Shown here one piece after another: positions 24,028 through 35,163 of a stretch of 64,000 nt of DNA; positions within the stretch are counted from its first letter, which is position 1; each line of letters starts with the position of its first letter. This stretch comes from Cryptomeria japonica (taxonomy: Eukaryota; Streptophyta; Pinopsida; Cupressales; Cupressaceae), in contig NC_081409.1 in NCBI RefSeq assembly GCF_030272615.1, forward strand, positions 18,912,260 to 18,976,259, written 5' to 3'. Under the pieces are notes generated by a model that was given only the letters and a program-made list of their open reading frames with translations, was not told the origin of the DNA and ran no database searches. The translations under genes were made by a program, and so were the position numbers.

Positions 24028-27000
24028 ATGGCTCAAACTCAGGAAGGTGCTTCACTTTCAAGAGCTCCTCTTTTTGATGGAACTGATTATGTGTTCTGGA
24101 AGATTAGAATGGAAACTTATCTCATTTCAGTTGATCTTAATGTGTGGAATATTGTGATTACAAAATACACAGTTCCTTCCATTATTCCTACTGATCCTGA
24201 TGATAAAACCAAGTATGAGTTAAATGCCAGAGCTAAGCATGCTCTCTTATGTGGTCTCACTAAAGATGTTTTTGTTAAAGTCATGCACTGTTCTTATGCT
24301 TATGATATTTGGAAAAAACTTGAAACCATTTATCAAGGGGATGCTAAGGTTAAGGAGTCTAAAATCCTTACACTCAAAAATCAGTTTGAATCTTTAAGAA
24401 TGAAAGAAGATGAAACAGTAGCAAGCTATTTTCTTAGAGTTGATGAAATTGTAAATTCGAGAAAGGGTCTTGGTGAAGAGGTTGAAGAAAAGGAAGTTGT
24501 CAATAAAGTGATTAGAACCTTGTTACCCAAGTTTGAAACTAAGGTTTCAACCTTAGAAGAAAAGAAAAGTTTTTCTACCATGACACTTGATAACCTTCAA
24601 AGCATTCTTACTGCCTATGAGATGAGGATAGGTAATAATCCTTCTTCTTCAAAAGAAACAGCTTTCAAAGTAGAAAAGAAAGAAGAACTTGATAGTGAAT
24701 CTGAACTTTCAGATGCTATAGAAGCCCTTCTTGTTAGAAAACTAAAAAAGAAATATAAGGGTAAATTACCTTTTAAGTGCTTTAATTGTGGCAAAGCTGG
24801 ACACTTTGCTGCTCAATGTCCTCTAAGTGATCAAAACAGTGAAGAGGAAAAACCAGAAAAATTCTACAAAAAGAAAATGTGGAATTCTAAAAGGAGATTT
24901 AATACCTTCAAGAAAAAAAAGAGTCTTTTTACTAAAGAAGACTCTGGAAATGAATCAGATGATTCACCTTGTGAAGGTGATGAAACTCTATTTATGGCAG
25001 AATTAGAAGATGTAACTAGCAAAACAAAAAATGAATTTGAAGATCTAGATCAAGGAGAAATAGATCTTGAAGGAGAATTGTTGTGTGCCTTAAAAGAAAT
25101 AAAGAGGTTAAAAAAACTTGTAGCCTCATATGAAAATTCAAATCAGATTTTACAAGTTGAGTTAAATGATGCAAATTTAGTGACTTCAAACTTGAAGTCC
25201 CTTCTTGAAGAAAGAGAAAAGAAAATTGAAACATTAGAACAACAGTCCACAAAATTTCAAAAACAAATTGAACAGTATGAAAGTACAATACATCTAAATG
25301 ATATCTTGAGCAAGCAAAAGTTGCATAAAGATTTGGCTGGTTTGGGGTTTGATAAAGCTGAATCATCAAGACAGAACACTAAGTCAGCAACTAGAAAAAC
25401 ATTTCAGACTTATAACAGAACAAAACCTTTTAGGTTTGGCTTCTTTCATGGATACTGTTTTTATTGCAATAGGTTTGGTCATAAGGTTAATACTTGCAGA
25501 TTTCTGCAACAAAGATCTCCTATGTTTGGTTACAATCAAGGGTATGACTTTCCAAACACGTTAAAGTGTAATAAGTGTAATACTGTTGGGCATACTACTA
25601 TACAGTGCAAAACAAAGGCAAGTCCTAATAAAATATGGAAACCTAAGTTTGTACCTGGTATTGAGCAATCAATGATAGTGCAAACTGCACTGTTCTCAAA
25701 TAAGAAATCTTTATGGGTGTTGGACAGTGGCTGTTCACACCATATGACAGGAGATAGAAATAAATTTCTGCATCTTGAAGACTTTAATGGTGGCTTTGTA
25801 CGCTTTGGGGATAATTCAGGAGCTTATGTACGAGGTAAAGGTACATTATTGCTAAATGATGATACTCCTATTCATGATGTGTACTTTGTTGAAGGGTTAA
25901 AGCACAATTTATTGAGTGTCAGTCAAATTTGTGATAGTGGTTACAGTGTATCTTTTAGTTCTCAAGACTGTACTATCAAAAATAAATCTGGTAAAACTGT
26001 TGCTGCTAGTTTGAGAACAATTGGCAATGTCTATAGTCTGCTTGATTCCACTGACTATGAGAATAATGAAGGCATTTGTCTTATGGGTCAAATAGAAGAA
26101 AATTGGTTATGGCATAAACGCCTAGGACATATAAATTTTGACAATCTGGTTAGAATCAGTAAAAATCAGAATGTTAGAGGTTTGCCTATTTTGAATAAAC
26201 CATTCAATGCAGTTTGTAAAGCATGTTTGAAAGGAAAGAAAACAAAAGTGTCTTTCAAACCTAAAGAACATTCTTCTACTAGACCATTACAGCTTGTTCA
26301 CACAGACTTATGTGGTCCTACAAGGACACAGTCTATAAATGGTGAAAAATATTTTATGCTTTTTGTTGATGACTATACCAGAATGGTATGGGTCACTTTC
26401 CTTAAACACAAATCCGAAGCATTTGATAGGTTTAAGATTTTCAGAAAAATGGTTGAACGAGAATCTGATCTAAAATTGAAATGCTTGAGATCAGACAAGG
26501 GTGGTGAATTCACTTCACAAGAATTCATTGATTACTGTGAAAGACATGGTATTAAGAGACAATATGCTGCTACTCGTACACCTCAACAGAATGGAGTAGT
26601 TGAGAGAAAAAATAGAACAGTCAAAGAAATGGCTCGCACAATGCTTAATGAAGCAAATCTACCAGATAGGTATTGGAAAGAAACTGTACACACAGCTGTT
26701 TACATTTTGAATCGTGTACAAATTAGGGTAAAATCTACCTTTACTCCTTATGAACTTTGGTATGGAAAAGCTGCTTCTATCAAATATTTCAAGATTTTTG
26801 GTGCCAAATGTTATCTAAAAAGAGATGAAGAAAATCTAGGAAATTTTGAGGCTAAAACTGATGAGGGTATCTTTCTTGGATACTCTACTCATAGCAAAGC
26901 CTATAGATGTTTCAATAATAGACTGAATAAAATTGTTGAAACAATAAATGTAAGGTTTGATGAACAATTTTTGTTAAGTAATGATTTGCAGGATATTGAG

Positions 27001-28827
27001 GAAGAGGAAATTACTTTAACAAAGGTTGATCAAGTTCCTAAACCTGCAGAAACAGAAAAGAAAAATGATTCATCAAGTTCTGATGAAGAAAATACAGAGA
27101 ATTCAAATGCAGAGACAGGTACTCTTCATTATACACCCTCAAAAATTATAACAAAGAGACATCCTCAAAGTCAAGTTATTGGCAATATAGATGCAGGTAT
27201 TTTGACTAGGAGAAGGGCAAAAACAACTGAACAAGCTCAACTGGCTGAACATTTTTGTTTGGTAACTAATTTTGAACCCAAAAATGTTTTTGATGCTTTA
27301 TCTGATGAATGTTGGTTAAATGCAATGAAAGATGAAATCAGTCAAATAGAGAAAAACCAAACTTGGGAATTAGTACCTAGGCCAGATGATAAGAATGTGA
27401 TAGGAGGCAAATGGATATTTAGAAATAAGCTTGATGAATCTGGGAAGGTTGTTAGAAATAAAGCTCGTTTTGTGTGTAAAGGTTATGCTCAGCAGGAAGG
27501 AATAGATTTTGGAGAAACATTTGCACCAGTAGCTAGATTAGAATCAATCAGAATTTTTCTTGCATACTCTTGCTATAAAAAATTTAAAGTTTATCAGATG
27601 GATGTCAAAACTGCCTTTCTGAATGGTTATCTTGATGAAGAAGTTTATATGGAACAGCCGAAAGGTTTTGAAGTTGCAGACAAAACTGATTGTGTATACA
27701 GATTAAAGAAAGCACTCTATGGCCTTAAACAGGCTCCAAGAGCTTGGTATTCTAGACTGGATAATCATCTTAAAGCAAATGGATTCACTAGAGGTGTTGT
27801 AGATAGCAACTTATATGTTAAACTCGAAGGTAATGATGTCCTAGTGGTTGTGATATATGTAGATGATATCATTTTTGGCTGTAATAATGACTCTTTATCC
27901 AAAAAGTTTTCTAAAATCATGGAATCTGAGTTTGAAATGTCTATGTTTGGGGAACTGAATTTCTTTCTTGGTCTTCAAGTGTTACAACTTCAGCAAGGTA
28001 TCTTCTTGTCACAAACTAAATATGCCAAAGAGATGATTAGAAAATTTAATATGGCAGATTGTAAACCAGTCAGCACTCCAATGGAAACAGGCTGTAAATT
28101 GACCAAATCTGATGACTCACCTGCAGTAAATCAATCTGAGTACAGGTCAATGATAGGAAGTCTATTATATTTAACTGCATCTCGACCAGATTTAATGTTT
28201 GCAGTTTGTCTAGTCTCTCGCTTTCAATCTGCACCTCAACAATCTCATTTGAATGCTGTAAAATGAATCTTTAGATATGTTCAAGGCACACTAGATTATG
28301 GTCTTTGGTATCCCCGTACTAATGACTTCACTCTTGTTGGCTTCACTAATTCTGATTGGGCCGGTTGTCTAGATGATCGTAAAAGCACCAGTGGAGCTGC
28401 CTTCTTTCTTGGTGATTGTCTTGTTGCGTGGCACAGTAAAAAGCAAGATTGTGTCACTCTGTCCACCGCAGAGTCAGAATATATAGCAGCCACTGCATGT
28501 TGCACACAACTGATATGGATGTCTCATCAAATTACTGATATGGGCATTTCTACTATTAAGCCCATTTCAATCTATTGTGACAATACTAGTGCAATTGATC
28601 TTTCAAAAAATCCTATTATGCACTCTCGTACTAAACATGTTGCCATTAAACTCCATTTTTTACGAGATCAGGTGTTGGCTAATGAGTTTCAATTAGTGTT
28701 TGTTCCTTCACAAGCTCAAGTTGCTGATATATTTACAAAAGCTTTATCTAAAGACACATTTGAGAGGCTTCGCGATCGGTTGGGAGTCTTCTCTCAGTCT
28801 TCCATTCTTAGTCCCTGCACATATTAA
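24028..28827 (+). pseudogene. SIRE-type gag-pol polyprotein with one nonsense codon
   Basis: The ATG at 24028 (MAQTQEG) is chosen over an upstream TTG. Gag: UBN2-like N-terminus ([17 protein letters not shown]), zinc knuckle [14 protein letters not shown], a coiled coil (about residues 345-430), then two more knuckles ([28 protein letters not shown]). Protease: [11 protein letters not shown]. Integrase: [12 protein letters not shown] ... [72 protein letters not shown]. RNase H: TLDYGLWYP, ESEYIAATA, CDNTSAI. A TGA at 28264-28266 (AVK*IFRYVQGT) replaces the arginine CGA expected there; beyond it the frame stays open to TAA at 28825. The first RNase H aspartate position reads TNSDWAG, a possible loss of a catalytic residue. 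Confidence 0.95.
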
Positions 28828-29441
28828 GGGGGAGCATAGCTCTCTTCTGCGCAGCAATGTGTTGTCATCTGGTACTCTATATTCTTTGTCCTTGAGACAA
28901 AAAGGGGGAGAAAATTGTCATCTGGTACTTTATATCTTGTTTGCTCAGTGGTCTATATCTTGTTTGCTCAGTGTTTGCTCAGCTCAGAAGATTTTCTCAG
29001 ATTTTGATCAGATTTTTGGTTTTGGGATTCAGGCTACACAGGTTTTGATGTTACATTTTTGTATTCATGTTACAGTTTTGGGATTAAAGGCTATACAGGT
29101 TTTGATCATTTGGGATTCAGGCTACACAGGTTTTGATGTTACAGTTTTGTATTCATGTTACAGTTTTGGGATTAAAGGCTATACAGGTTTTGATCATGTT
29201 ACAGTTTTTGTATTCAGCTCAGATTTTGGACAATTGTTTGCTCAGCACAGTTTTTGGGCTTGGTGCTATACAGGTTATCATTGCATCACAGATTTTGATA
29301 TCTAACAGGTCTTATGGGCAGTATATTGTGTCATTTTTTCTTTGACACTTGATCTTTTTAATGATTACAGTTTTCCAGATTGCCTATTCTGTTTAGATCA
29401 TTGTTGGTATGGTTTTTGTCATCAAGGACAAAGGGGGAGTT
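28826..29441 (+). other. 3' UTR with three polypurine tracts
   Basis: Tracts 'aagggggag' occur at 28826-28834, 28902-28910 and 29431-29439. The last is followed by TT and the 3' LTR, so it is the functional candidate. The stretch between holds T-rich tandem repeats and no env-like gene. Confidence 0.85.
29021..29196 (+). repeat. 88 bp tandem duplication in the element's 3' UTR
   Basis: Two copies (29021-29108, 29109-29196) starting 'tttgggattcaggctacaca' with one difference. Each copy contains a diverged half-length repeat (ggctacacaggttttgat / ggctatacaggttttgat). Confidence 0.93.
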
Positions 29442-31196
29442 TGTTGACCCTGATTTGACCTTGATGCCAAAAAGTATACGTAGTGGCTAATTCCTAATCA
29501 TGGTTAAGTTTTTGACTCCCATCGGGCAATATGGATGGTTGCGTGGCAGTAAAGGATAAATGCACATGTTATTTGACTAAGCACTTATGTCTTGGAAATA
29601 ATGATCCACGTGGTGGGCAACGTAATGTGGACTTCAAATAAGTTTCTTTTTCATTTGTTACAGATGCTCAGTCTTGGTTAAGCTTGGAAAAGAAGTTTGA
29701 TTGTTCGCATTTCATCTCTACATTTTTCAAACCCTAGCTATCACTGTATATTATGCGGAAAATGTGGAACGTTTCCTTGAAATCTGCATATGGGTTTTTG
29801 ATATGTTTACCAGTCCAGTGCAAGCTTTTGATTGATAGTATTTTTGACTCTGTTCGTTGGCATAAAATGAAGATTATGTGGATTCGGCCGTCGCTTTTCT
29901 ACAGTTTTTTTTATGGTCTTCAATGACAGGTATTCTCTATAACTTTATTTTGTACAAGAGCAAATTAATGGACGAAATGGAGAAAACTTGTTACTCTCTG
30001 GTGATTTTTCGAATCAGTTATGGTAAATGTTTTGTTCATTCCGTTTTTATTTTGGAAATGAAAAAGAATGAAAGAGTTATTTTTGTTTATCTTCTGTTAG
30101 TTGAAGAAGAGCTGTTTATTTAAAATGAAAGGAAAACAGTTGCTGTAACTGTGTACCGTAAAACAGTTTCTTTCTCTCAACCCTAACGTGGGTTTTGCAA
30201 ACTACTTCGTGAGTTTCTTATGAAGACTTGTCTGTTGTTTTTGGCATATATAAAACGTTTGATTCTCAGAACAGATGACATGTGAAAAACAGTGAGATAC
30301 AGTGAGACAAGTGTGAAGAAAGTAATAACATTTTAAACAGTGCAGTAGATTACCAGTCACAGCCGAGGGGTTTCTTAAGAATCAATACTCTGTTTTTGTT
30401 ACAGAGTATATGAAACTTTGTTGATGTGAAACCATATTGTTCAGGGTTTTTCGAAACCATATTGTTCAGAGCATATGAGGCTTTAATGATTTGAAACTAG
30501 ATTTTTTGTCAGAGATTGGATAGTGTTAATTTTATCCTTGAAGAATATTGTTGCAAAATTATTCATATGTACAGACTGGTAAAATATTCTCGCTTCAATC
30601 CCTGATGGTTTTGTGACTGCAAGAATAAAATGCATGCATAAAATCACCAGTGGTTGTAAGCTCGAGTTAAAATATTCATTGATAAGAAGAGGGGTTGGTG
30701 CTCCTTGAGGCCTTGTGGTTTCTAAAACATGTGAACTGAGTTGGTGCTCTTTTTTGAATCAATATAAGGGATCTTCCGAGTGGTTTTTCTACCCCAAGAG
30801 GGTTTTCCACTCATGAAAAATATTGTGTTATGTGCATTGTCGTGTTTCATTCTGTTTTACTAGTGTATGCTCTGATACATCATATTTTCAGTCCTCTTTA
30901 TCTCATACTCTGTTTAGTTGGATTTATGTAATGCAATATTGAAAGTACTGTTTTAATGTTTCAAGTTTGTGTAATATTTTAATACCATTGTTTTTAAAAC
31001 AAGGTCTGAATCAAATGTTTTAGTTGGTTCAATGGTATATTTCATACTGCATTAATGTGTTTCAACAATGTGTTAAGTCTCAGCCATCTGTGCACACAGT
31101 GAATTAAAATTGTCAAGGTCCATAAAAGTATAACTCATTAAAATTTGTCACACTCTGATTCACCCCCCCCTCTCAGAGTGTTTTCCACTTCCAACA
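29442..31196 (+). repeat. 3' LTR of the SIRE-type element
   Basis: 1755 bp, nearly identical to 22196-23952. Visible differences: TG/CA near 29661, TT/CC near 30041, single bases near 30081, 30161, 30289 and 30452, and a C-run of eight instead of ten near 31163-31170. TATATAAAA lies at 30247-30255. It is followed by the TSD GATGA and the upstream half of the GULLO exon. Confidence 0.95.
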
Positions 31197-31446
31197 GATG
31201 AGTCCCAAGTCCCCTTCTGGGCATACCAGTTTGGGAATACTGTGAGAATGCTTTGATACAACTCTGATCTTTTGCTGCTTCTTGCTTACATTTGCAACAA
31301 AAGCCAATAGTTCTTCTTCTGTGGAAGGAAATACTGCCTGGGCAGCCTTGCAGATGCTTCTATCAGGAAAGGCACCATAGGAGTTTGTAACCACACAGTC
31401 TGTCAGACCACTTGAGCCCGTGTATTGAATTGTTTCATTTGTTTTT
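31197..31446 (-). CDS. GULLO: GULLO exon, 5' part before the insertion
   Basis: Reads (after a possible acceptor TTGTAG) ETIQYTGSSGLTDCVVTNSY, GAFPDRSICKAAQAVFPSTE, then IRVVSKHSHSIPKLVCPEGD and LGL before the element. CVVTNSYGAFPDRS is the family's N-terminal signature, and the histidine in SHSIP lies in the region where related oxidases attach FAD. Joining to 22195 across one TSD copy gives [11 protein letters not shown] in frame. The 5' exon boundary at 31446 is tentative; the signal-peptide exon was not found with confidence. Confidence 0.9.
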
Positions 31447-31599
31447 CTACAAGATTTTTTAAGAGGTAATAGAACTGTGTCCTTTTTTATTCTATTGCTT
31501 TGTTTAAAAAAGAAAATTAGAAAGGAAAATTTAGGTATCAAGAATTATGATGCAACAATTATAGAACTGAAAAAGGATACAGCTTTCATTCTTTTCTCG

Positions 31600-33469
31600 A
31601 CCGTCTGTTGATTGTATCTTGCTTGCTTTATTTGAATATAAAAAAATTGTAAACACTACTTTACTTTGACTAAACTTGTTATCATACTAAAATTACAAAA
31701 CTTGCTCTTTGAAACCTGTTTTACTTTATTTTTGAGCTGTTTTGTTTCAATCTCATACTACTATTCTATTGCATTTCTGTTGCTACTTAGTTTCTACTCT
31801 AACCTCCTGCTGCATACACCTCCCAAAAATACAATGCTTCTCTACATTTAAATAAACATCTACCTCTATTATCTATATAAGAAGGATCGAGAGACTCCTC
31901 CTTTAGAAAGTTTTCAACATCTTTTTTACTTTTTAGAGAAAACTATAATAAGCTGAAAACAGCTGAGGGAGGACAACAACAGATATTTTGATATTTGTAT
32001 CAATTAATTATTTTTATAAGGAATACAAAATGTTTAGATTGATATGTTATTTTTATTTCAAAAGTGAATAGAAAGAACTTTTGCAACAATATTGCTGTGC
32101 AATTGATATGATAGGTTGGGTGAATAAATGGGTTATATATTTTCACAATAATATTGTTGTATATATGATATGATAGGTTTGGTGAAAATGTTATTATAAA
32201 GTGAGAAAAAATAACATGTTCCCATTAATATTGATGTGTATATAACATGATAGATTTGGTGAAGAGATATCTTATTTTAATTACAAAATCTGTACAAAGA
32301 ATTTTCACAATAAGAGATGTGTTGGTTTAACTATAAAGTCTGTAGAAAGAATTTTCACAATAAGTGTGAATCAAGCTTACATCTATCAAGAAAATTTATG
32401 ATATAATAGATCGATGGTAGAAGTAGATTGAATCATTTAATATTTTTTTTTAAAGATTCAAAATCTATAATTGAAACTTTAATTAATGATAAAACTGACC
32501 CGATAAAATGCACATTTTACAATCTAACAAAACAAGTGACCCTTTTATTAATAAAAGCACAGTAGACCAAACTAGCTTATGAGAGCAGAAGATAACTTGA
32601 AGGGCAAGCTAGACCAGTTTCTGCCACCTAATCTTTCTTAAAAAAAAAAGGAAAAGAGTCATGATATTATTGTTATTGTGAAGCATGATAGATTGCCACA
32701 AATAACAATTTGCCATAATCTTTGTTGCTGTCAACTATTTTTGTTTTGGTTTTTAGTGTTTAAATATTTGGTGGTGTCAACCAGATTTTTAGCTCTCAGT
32801 GTTGTTAAAAATATATGAACATTAAACTACTCTTATATTTCTTTTACTAAATTCTTTTTAGGTTGCATTTTGTCATTGCCGCCTAATTTGTCTTGAACTG
32901 TAAAAGTTTGATAAATGCCAGCAATAATGTATTGATGTTTAGTGGAAAATGCCAAATAGAAATGACAAAGCTCCACTATATTAAAATGGGGAGTAAGTAA
33001 CCCGTGAGTAGAAAATGTAGTACATGCAGAAAACTTAAATAAGAAAGATAGCTATTCATGTTATTGAGTTGAAGTTTTGCAGGTATGATTTGTTTTCATA
33101 GCCAAAGATGGAATAAATTAAGTGTGGAAGTCATGCTAATGGATTCTCGTGATTGCTCTATGCAAAAGAAATTCAAATCTGACCTGAATTCCTGGTCTTT
33201 TGTGTTTGTCTTTTTTAAGAATAGGAAGAGAACTTTCTTAATATGAAATGGAATCTAAGTTAATGTGTGATTCCTAAAAACTAGGGAGTTTGATGTTCCA
33301 TGCCTCAGAACGTTATGGCTAATTTGGGAAAGAGAGAAAAAGTATGAATACCTATACAAGCATTCAAATAAGGTAGAAGATCTGAAGAATAAGCAAAAGA
33401 TTGGAAAGTTATTCACTCTCACAGCAGGATCATAATATCATTTTAGTTAAGTGTCAGATATAGCTCTTT
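31600..33469. other. AT-rich non-coding DNA 5' of GULLO
   Basis: This is upstream of the GULLO gene on its strand and may hold its promoter. No TATA box or 5' exon could be chosen confidently. It contains the short repeat set at 32080-32370. Confidence 0.45.
32080..32370. repeat. Diverged short tandem repeats
   Basis: Three imperfect copies of a segment resembling 'aatattgttgtatatatgat' followed by 'atgataggtttggtgaa' occur near 32081, 32145 and 32226. Two copies of 'aaagaattttcacaataag' follow near 32295 and 32347. Confidence 0.7.
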
Positions 33470-33980
33470 CTAAGATGTGGAATTGGTTTTCAAATATATT
33501 GAATAATAAATTTTGTTTTTGGAGAATAAATTTTTGTCTTTGGTTGGGAATATTCAAGTTGTGAATCATATATTTTTTTTGACTTCACATGTGTTTTATT
33601 CATCTCATTGAATGTCTTGAAAAAAAGGCTGTGAAAACTTAAAACAACTTCTTTCAACACTTTTATGGTCTAATTGGAATGACAAGGCTGGTTTTACTTC
33701 AACTTCATGGTTGCATTGTATGCAGCGTAAGAACAAAAAGGGGTTGGGTTTGTTGACCTAAAAATTCAAGGAGTGTGTTTGTCAGCTAAATGGATAGTTA
33801 GAGTGGTTTTGGGAGATGATTCTTGAAACACATCATTGAATTATATGGGCTTCTATAAAAAAGAAATGGCAATTTGTTTGATGGTTAGACAAAATTTTAC
33901 TTGCTTCTTTCTTTCAGTTGAAAGCTTCATTTCATCTTTTATCTATATGGAAGGCTTGGCAACAAGTTTGTAAATGTTTT
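33470..33980 (+). pseudogene. LINE reverse transcriptase C-terminal relic
   Basis: Read across frames it resembles the thumb and downstream region of plant L1-type LINE ORF2: an LSLVGRIQVVNHI-like start, SSLHMCFIHLIECLEKK, FLWSNWNDKAGFTSTSWLH, GLGFVDLKIQGVCLSAKWIV, RVVLGDDS and a final LSIWKAWQQV. The GLG(F/L)-D-K-QG-C-L-AKW-R pattern is the zf-RVT neighbourhood of LINE polymerases. At least two frameshifts and one TGA (tryptophan expected at GDDS*NT) are present. No poly-A tail or 5' end is visible, so it is a fragment. Confidence 0.6.
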
Positions 33981-34679
33981 TAAAATTGAAAAAATTCTTT
34001 CTTAGAAAAAGAATTTAGTTTTGATTCATCATCTTTTTGTTTGGAATAGAATGACACAATACCAAAGAAATCCCTTTGATATTCCATTCCCAAAATAAAC
34101 TTACTACATATTCAATATATGCATTCAACAATTTAGAGATTTGTGAAATTTTAATATTTTAAATTAAACTACATGGAAAATAAAATAAAAATTATGAATG
34201 ATTTAAGCAATAAATTTGAAAGCTTTGTTATCTTCGTTGTTATAAAGCTATACATTCCCTTGCAATGCCATTTTATCTAGATTTCAGTTTGAATATTTCC
34301 CTTCAAAAATAGTTTATCTAAGTCTTCTTCCTTCATTTTCTCTAACTCCAAGGAATGGGAATGTAAATTCAAAGAAAAGCTTGGAGAATCGAAGGGAAAG
34401 TGGGCTGCGCAAGGATGAAAATCAGATCAATAACTAAAACAGAATAAATAGAATGTTGTGAGCTGCGTAGAAGACTAAGGAAAGGGCAATATAAAAAACA
34501 GAAGAGGCTGCGTAGTGTGGAGGGAGATAGCAGATTAGAAGGGTGAGTGCATAGGGAAAGAATGGGTGTATTTGATCATAAAGCAATCTTTGCACATATA
34601 TTTATATCTACCATACAATGAATCATGTTCAAAAATAAATTTTTATTATAAGTATGTAATCATAATGTACAGTTTTCAA
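33981..34679. other. Non-coding DNA, nothing recognised
   Basis: No protein, RNA or repeat that I can support. A purine-rich stretch (34340-34560) has three 'gctgcg' words but no further structure. Confidence 0.45.
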
Positions 34680-35163
34680 GTTTAACAAAATATCTTAATA
34701 CAATTTCAAAAGGATTTGAATCTAATATAAAATAAATTTACATATATTAATTGTTTAAGACAATTGAATACTTTATCTAATTACTGTTTCTAATAGCAAT
34801 TAACTAACAGTTGTTAACAAATTCAACTATTATACTAAAAAAATATCCATTAATCTAATCTTGCAAGTTCATTCCTTTGATAAATATGCTATCAATTGAC
34901 TTATTTCTAGCCAACATCTCTACAATACTATGTTATTGTTGTAGACATCTTTTATTTTACACATCCCCATTCCATAATTTACATTCAAGAAACCTCATCC
35001 TAAAATTTGAGTTCAATATTCATATTATACAACTACACAAAAGACAAAAAAAACTTTGGTGAACAAAACAAAACATACAAAATGTTTCTTCCATTACATT
35101 GTTGAAGATCAAGCTTGTGATGGTGTTCTTACTATGGGAACCCATTCTTGATATTGAGGATAT
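34680..35163. repeat. Flank repeat, copy 2 (with 17390-17940)
   Basis: A drifted direct copy of 17390-17940, ending abruptly at 35163 where the copia C LTR begins (TGTTGG). In copy 1 the similarity continues a few bases farther (aaggataac...), so the copia insertion cut this copy. Its presence beyond the GULLO gene suggests that the locus was once tandemly duplicated. Confidence 0.8.

Larger units (their letters stand above)
22196..31196 (+). mobile_element. Nearly intact SIRE-type Ty1/copia element
   Basis: A complete 9001 bp element: LTR 22196-23952, initiator-tRNA-Met primer-binding site, gag-pol 24028-28827, a repeat-rich 3' UTR, polypurine tract, LTR 29442-31196. It is flanked by the perfect target duplication GATGA (22191-22195, 31197-31201). 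The SIRE assignment rests on the large gag with coiled coil, VRFGDNS after the protease, and RT wording, plus the long LTRs; it is an inference from motifs. It lies in the opposite orientation to the GULLO exon it splits. The two LTRs differ by about eight substitutions and a C-run length, indicating a young insertion. Confidence 0.95.
19246..31589 (-). pseudogene. GULLO: L-gulonolactone oxidase-like gene, split by a retrotransposon
   Basis: This is a member of the plant L-gulono-1,4-lactone oxidase family, FAD-dependent aldonolactone oxidoreductases linked to ascorbate synthesis. Coding exons read on the minus strand: 31446-31197 joined to 22195-21834, then 20651-20396, then 20063-19246. Splice junctions are canonical (GT at 21833 and 20395, AG before 20651 and 20063) and the phases agree. 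The product is about 555 residues, close to the family size. The first recognisable exon is split by the 9 kb copia element at 22196-31196. An ATG at 31589-31587 opens a signal-like stretch (MKAVSFFSSIIVAS) that meets a TAA, so the true 5' end is unresolved. Apart from the insertion I see no disabling change in the exons. Confidence 0.9.

Noticed and set aside
31449-31541. Extended N-terminus (IPKFSFLIFFFK...) for GULLO
   Set aside because: It depends on a TTG start and reads through AT-rich DNA. A plausible acceptor at about 31447 suggests this is intron.
32080-32370. CRISPR-like array
   Set aside because: The copies are diverged and irregularly spaced, and the context is a plant nuclear genome.
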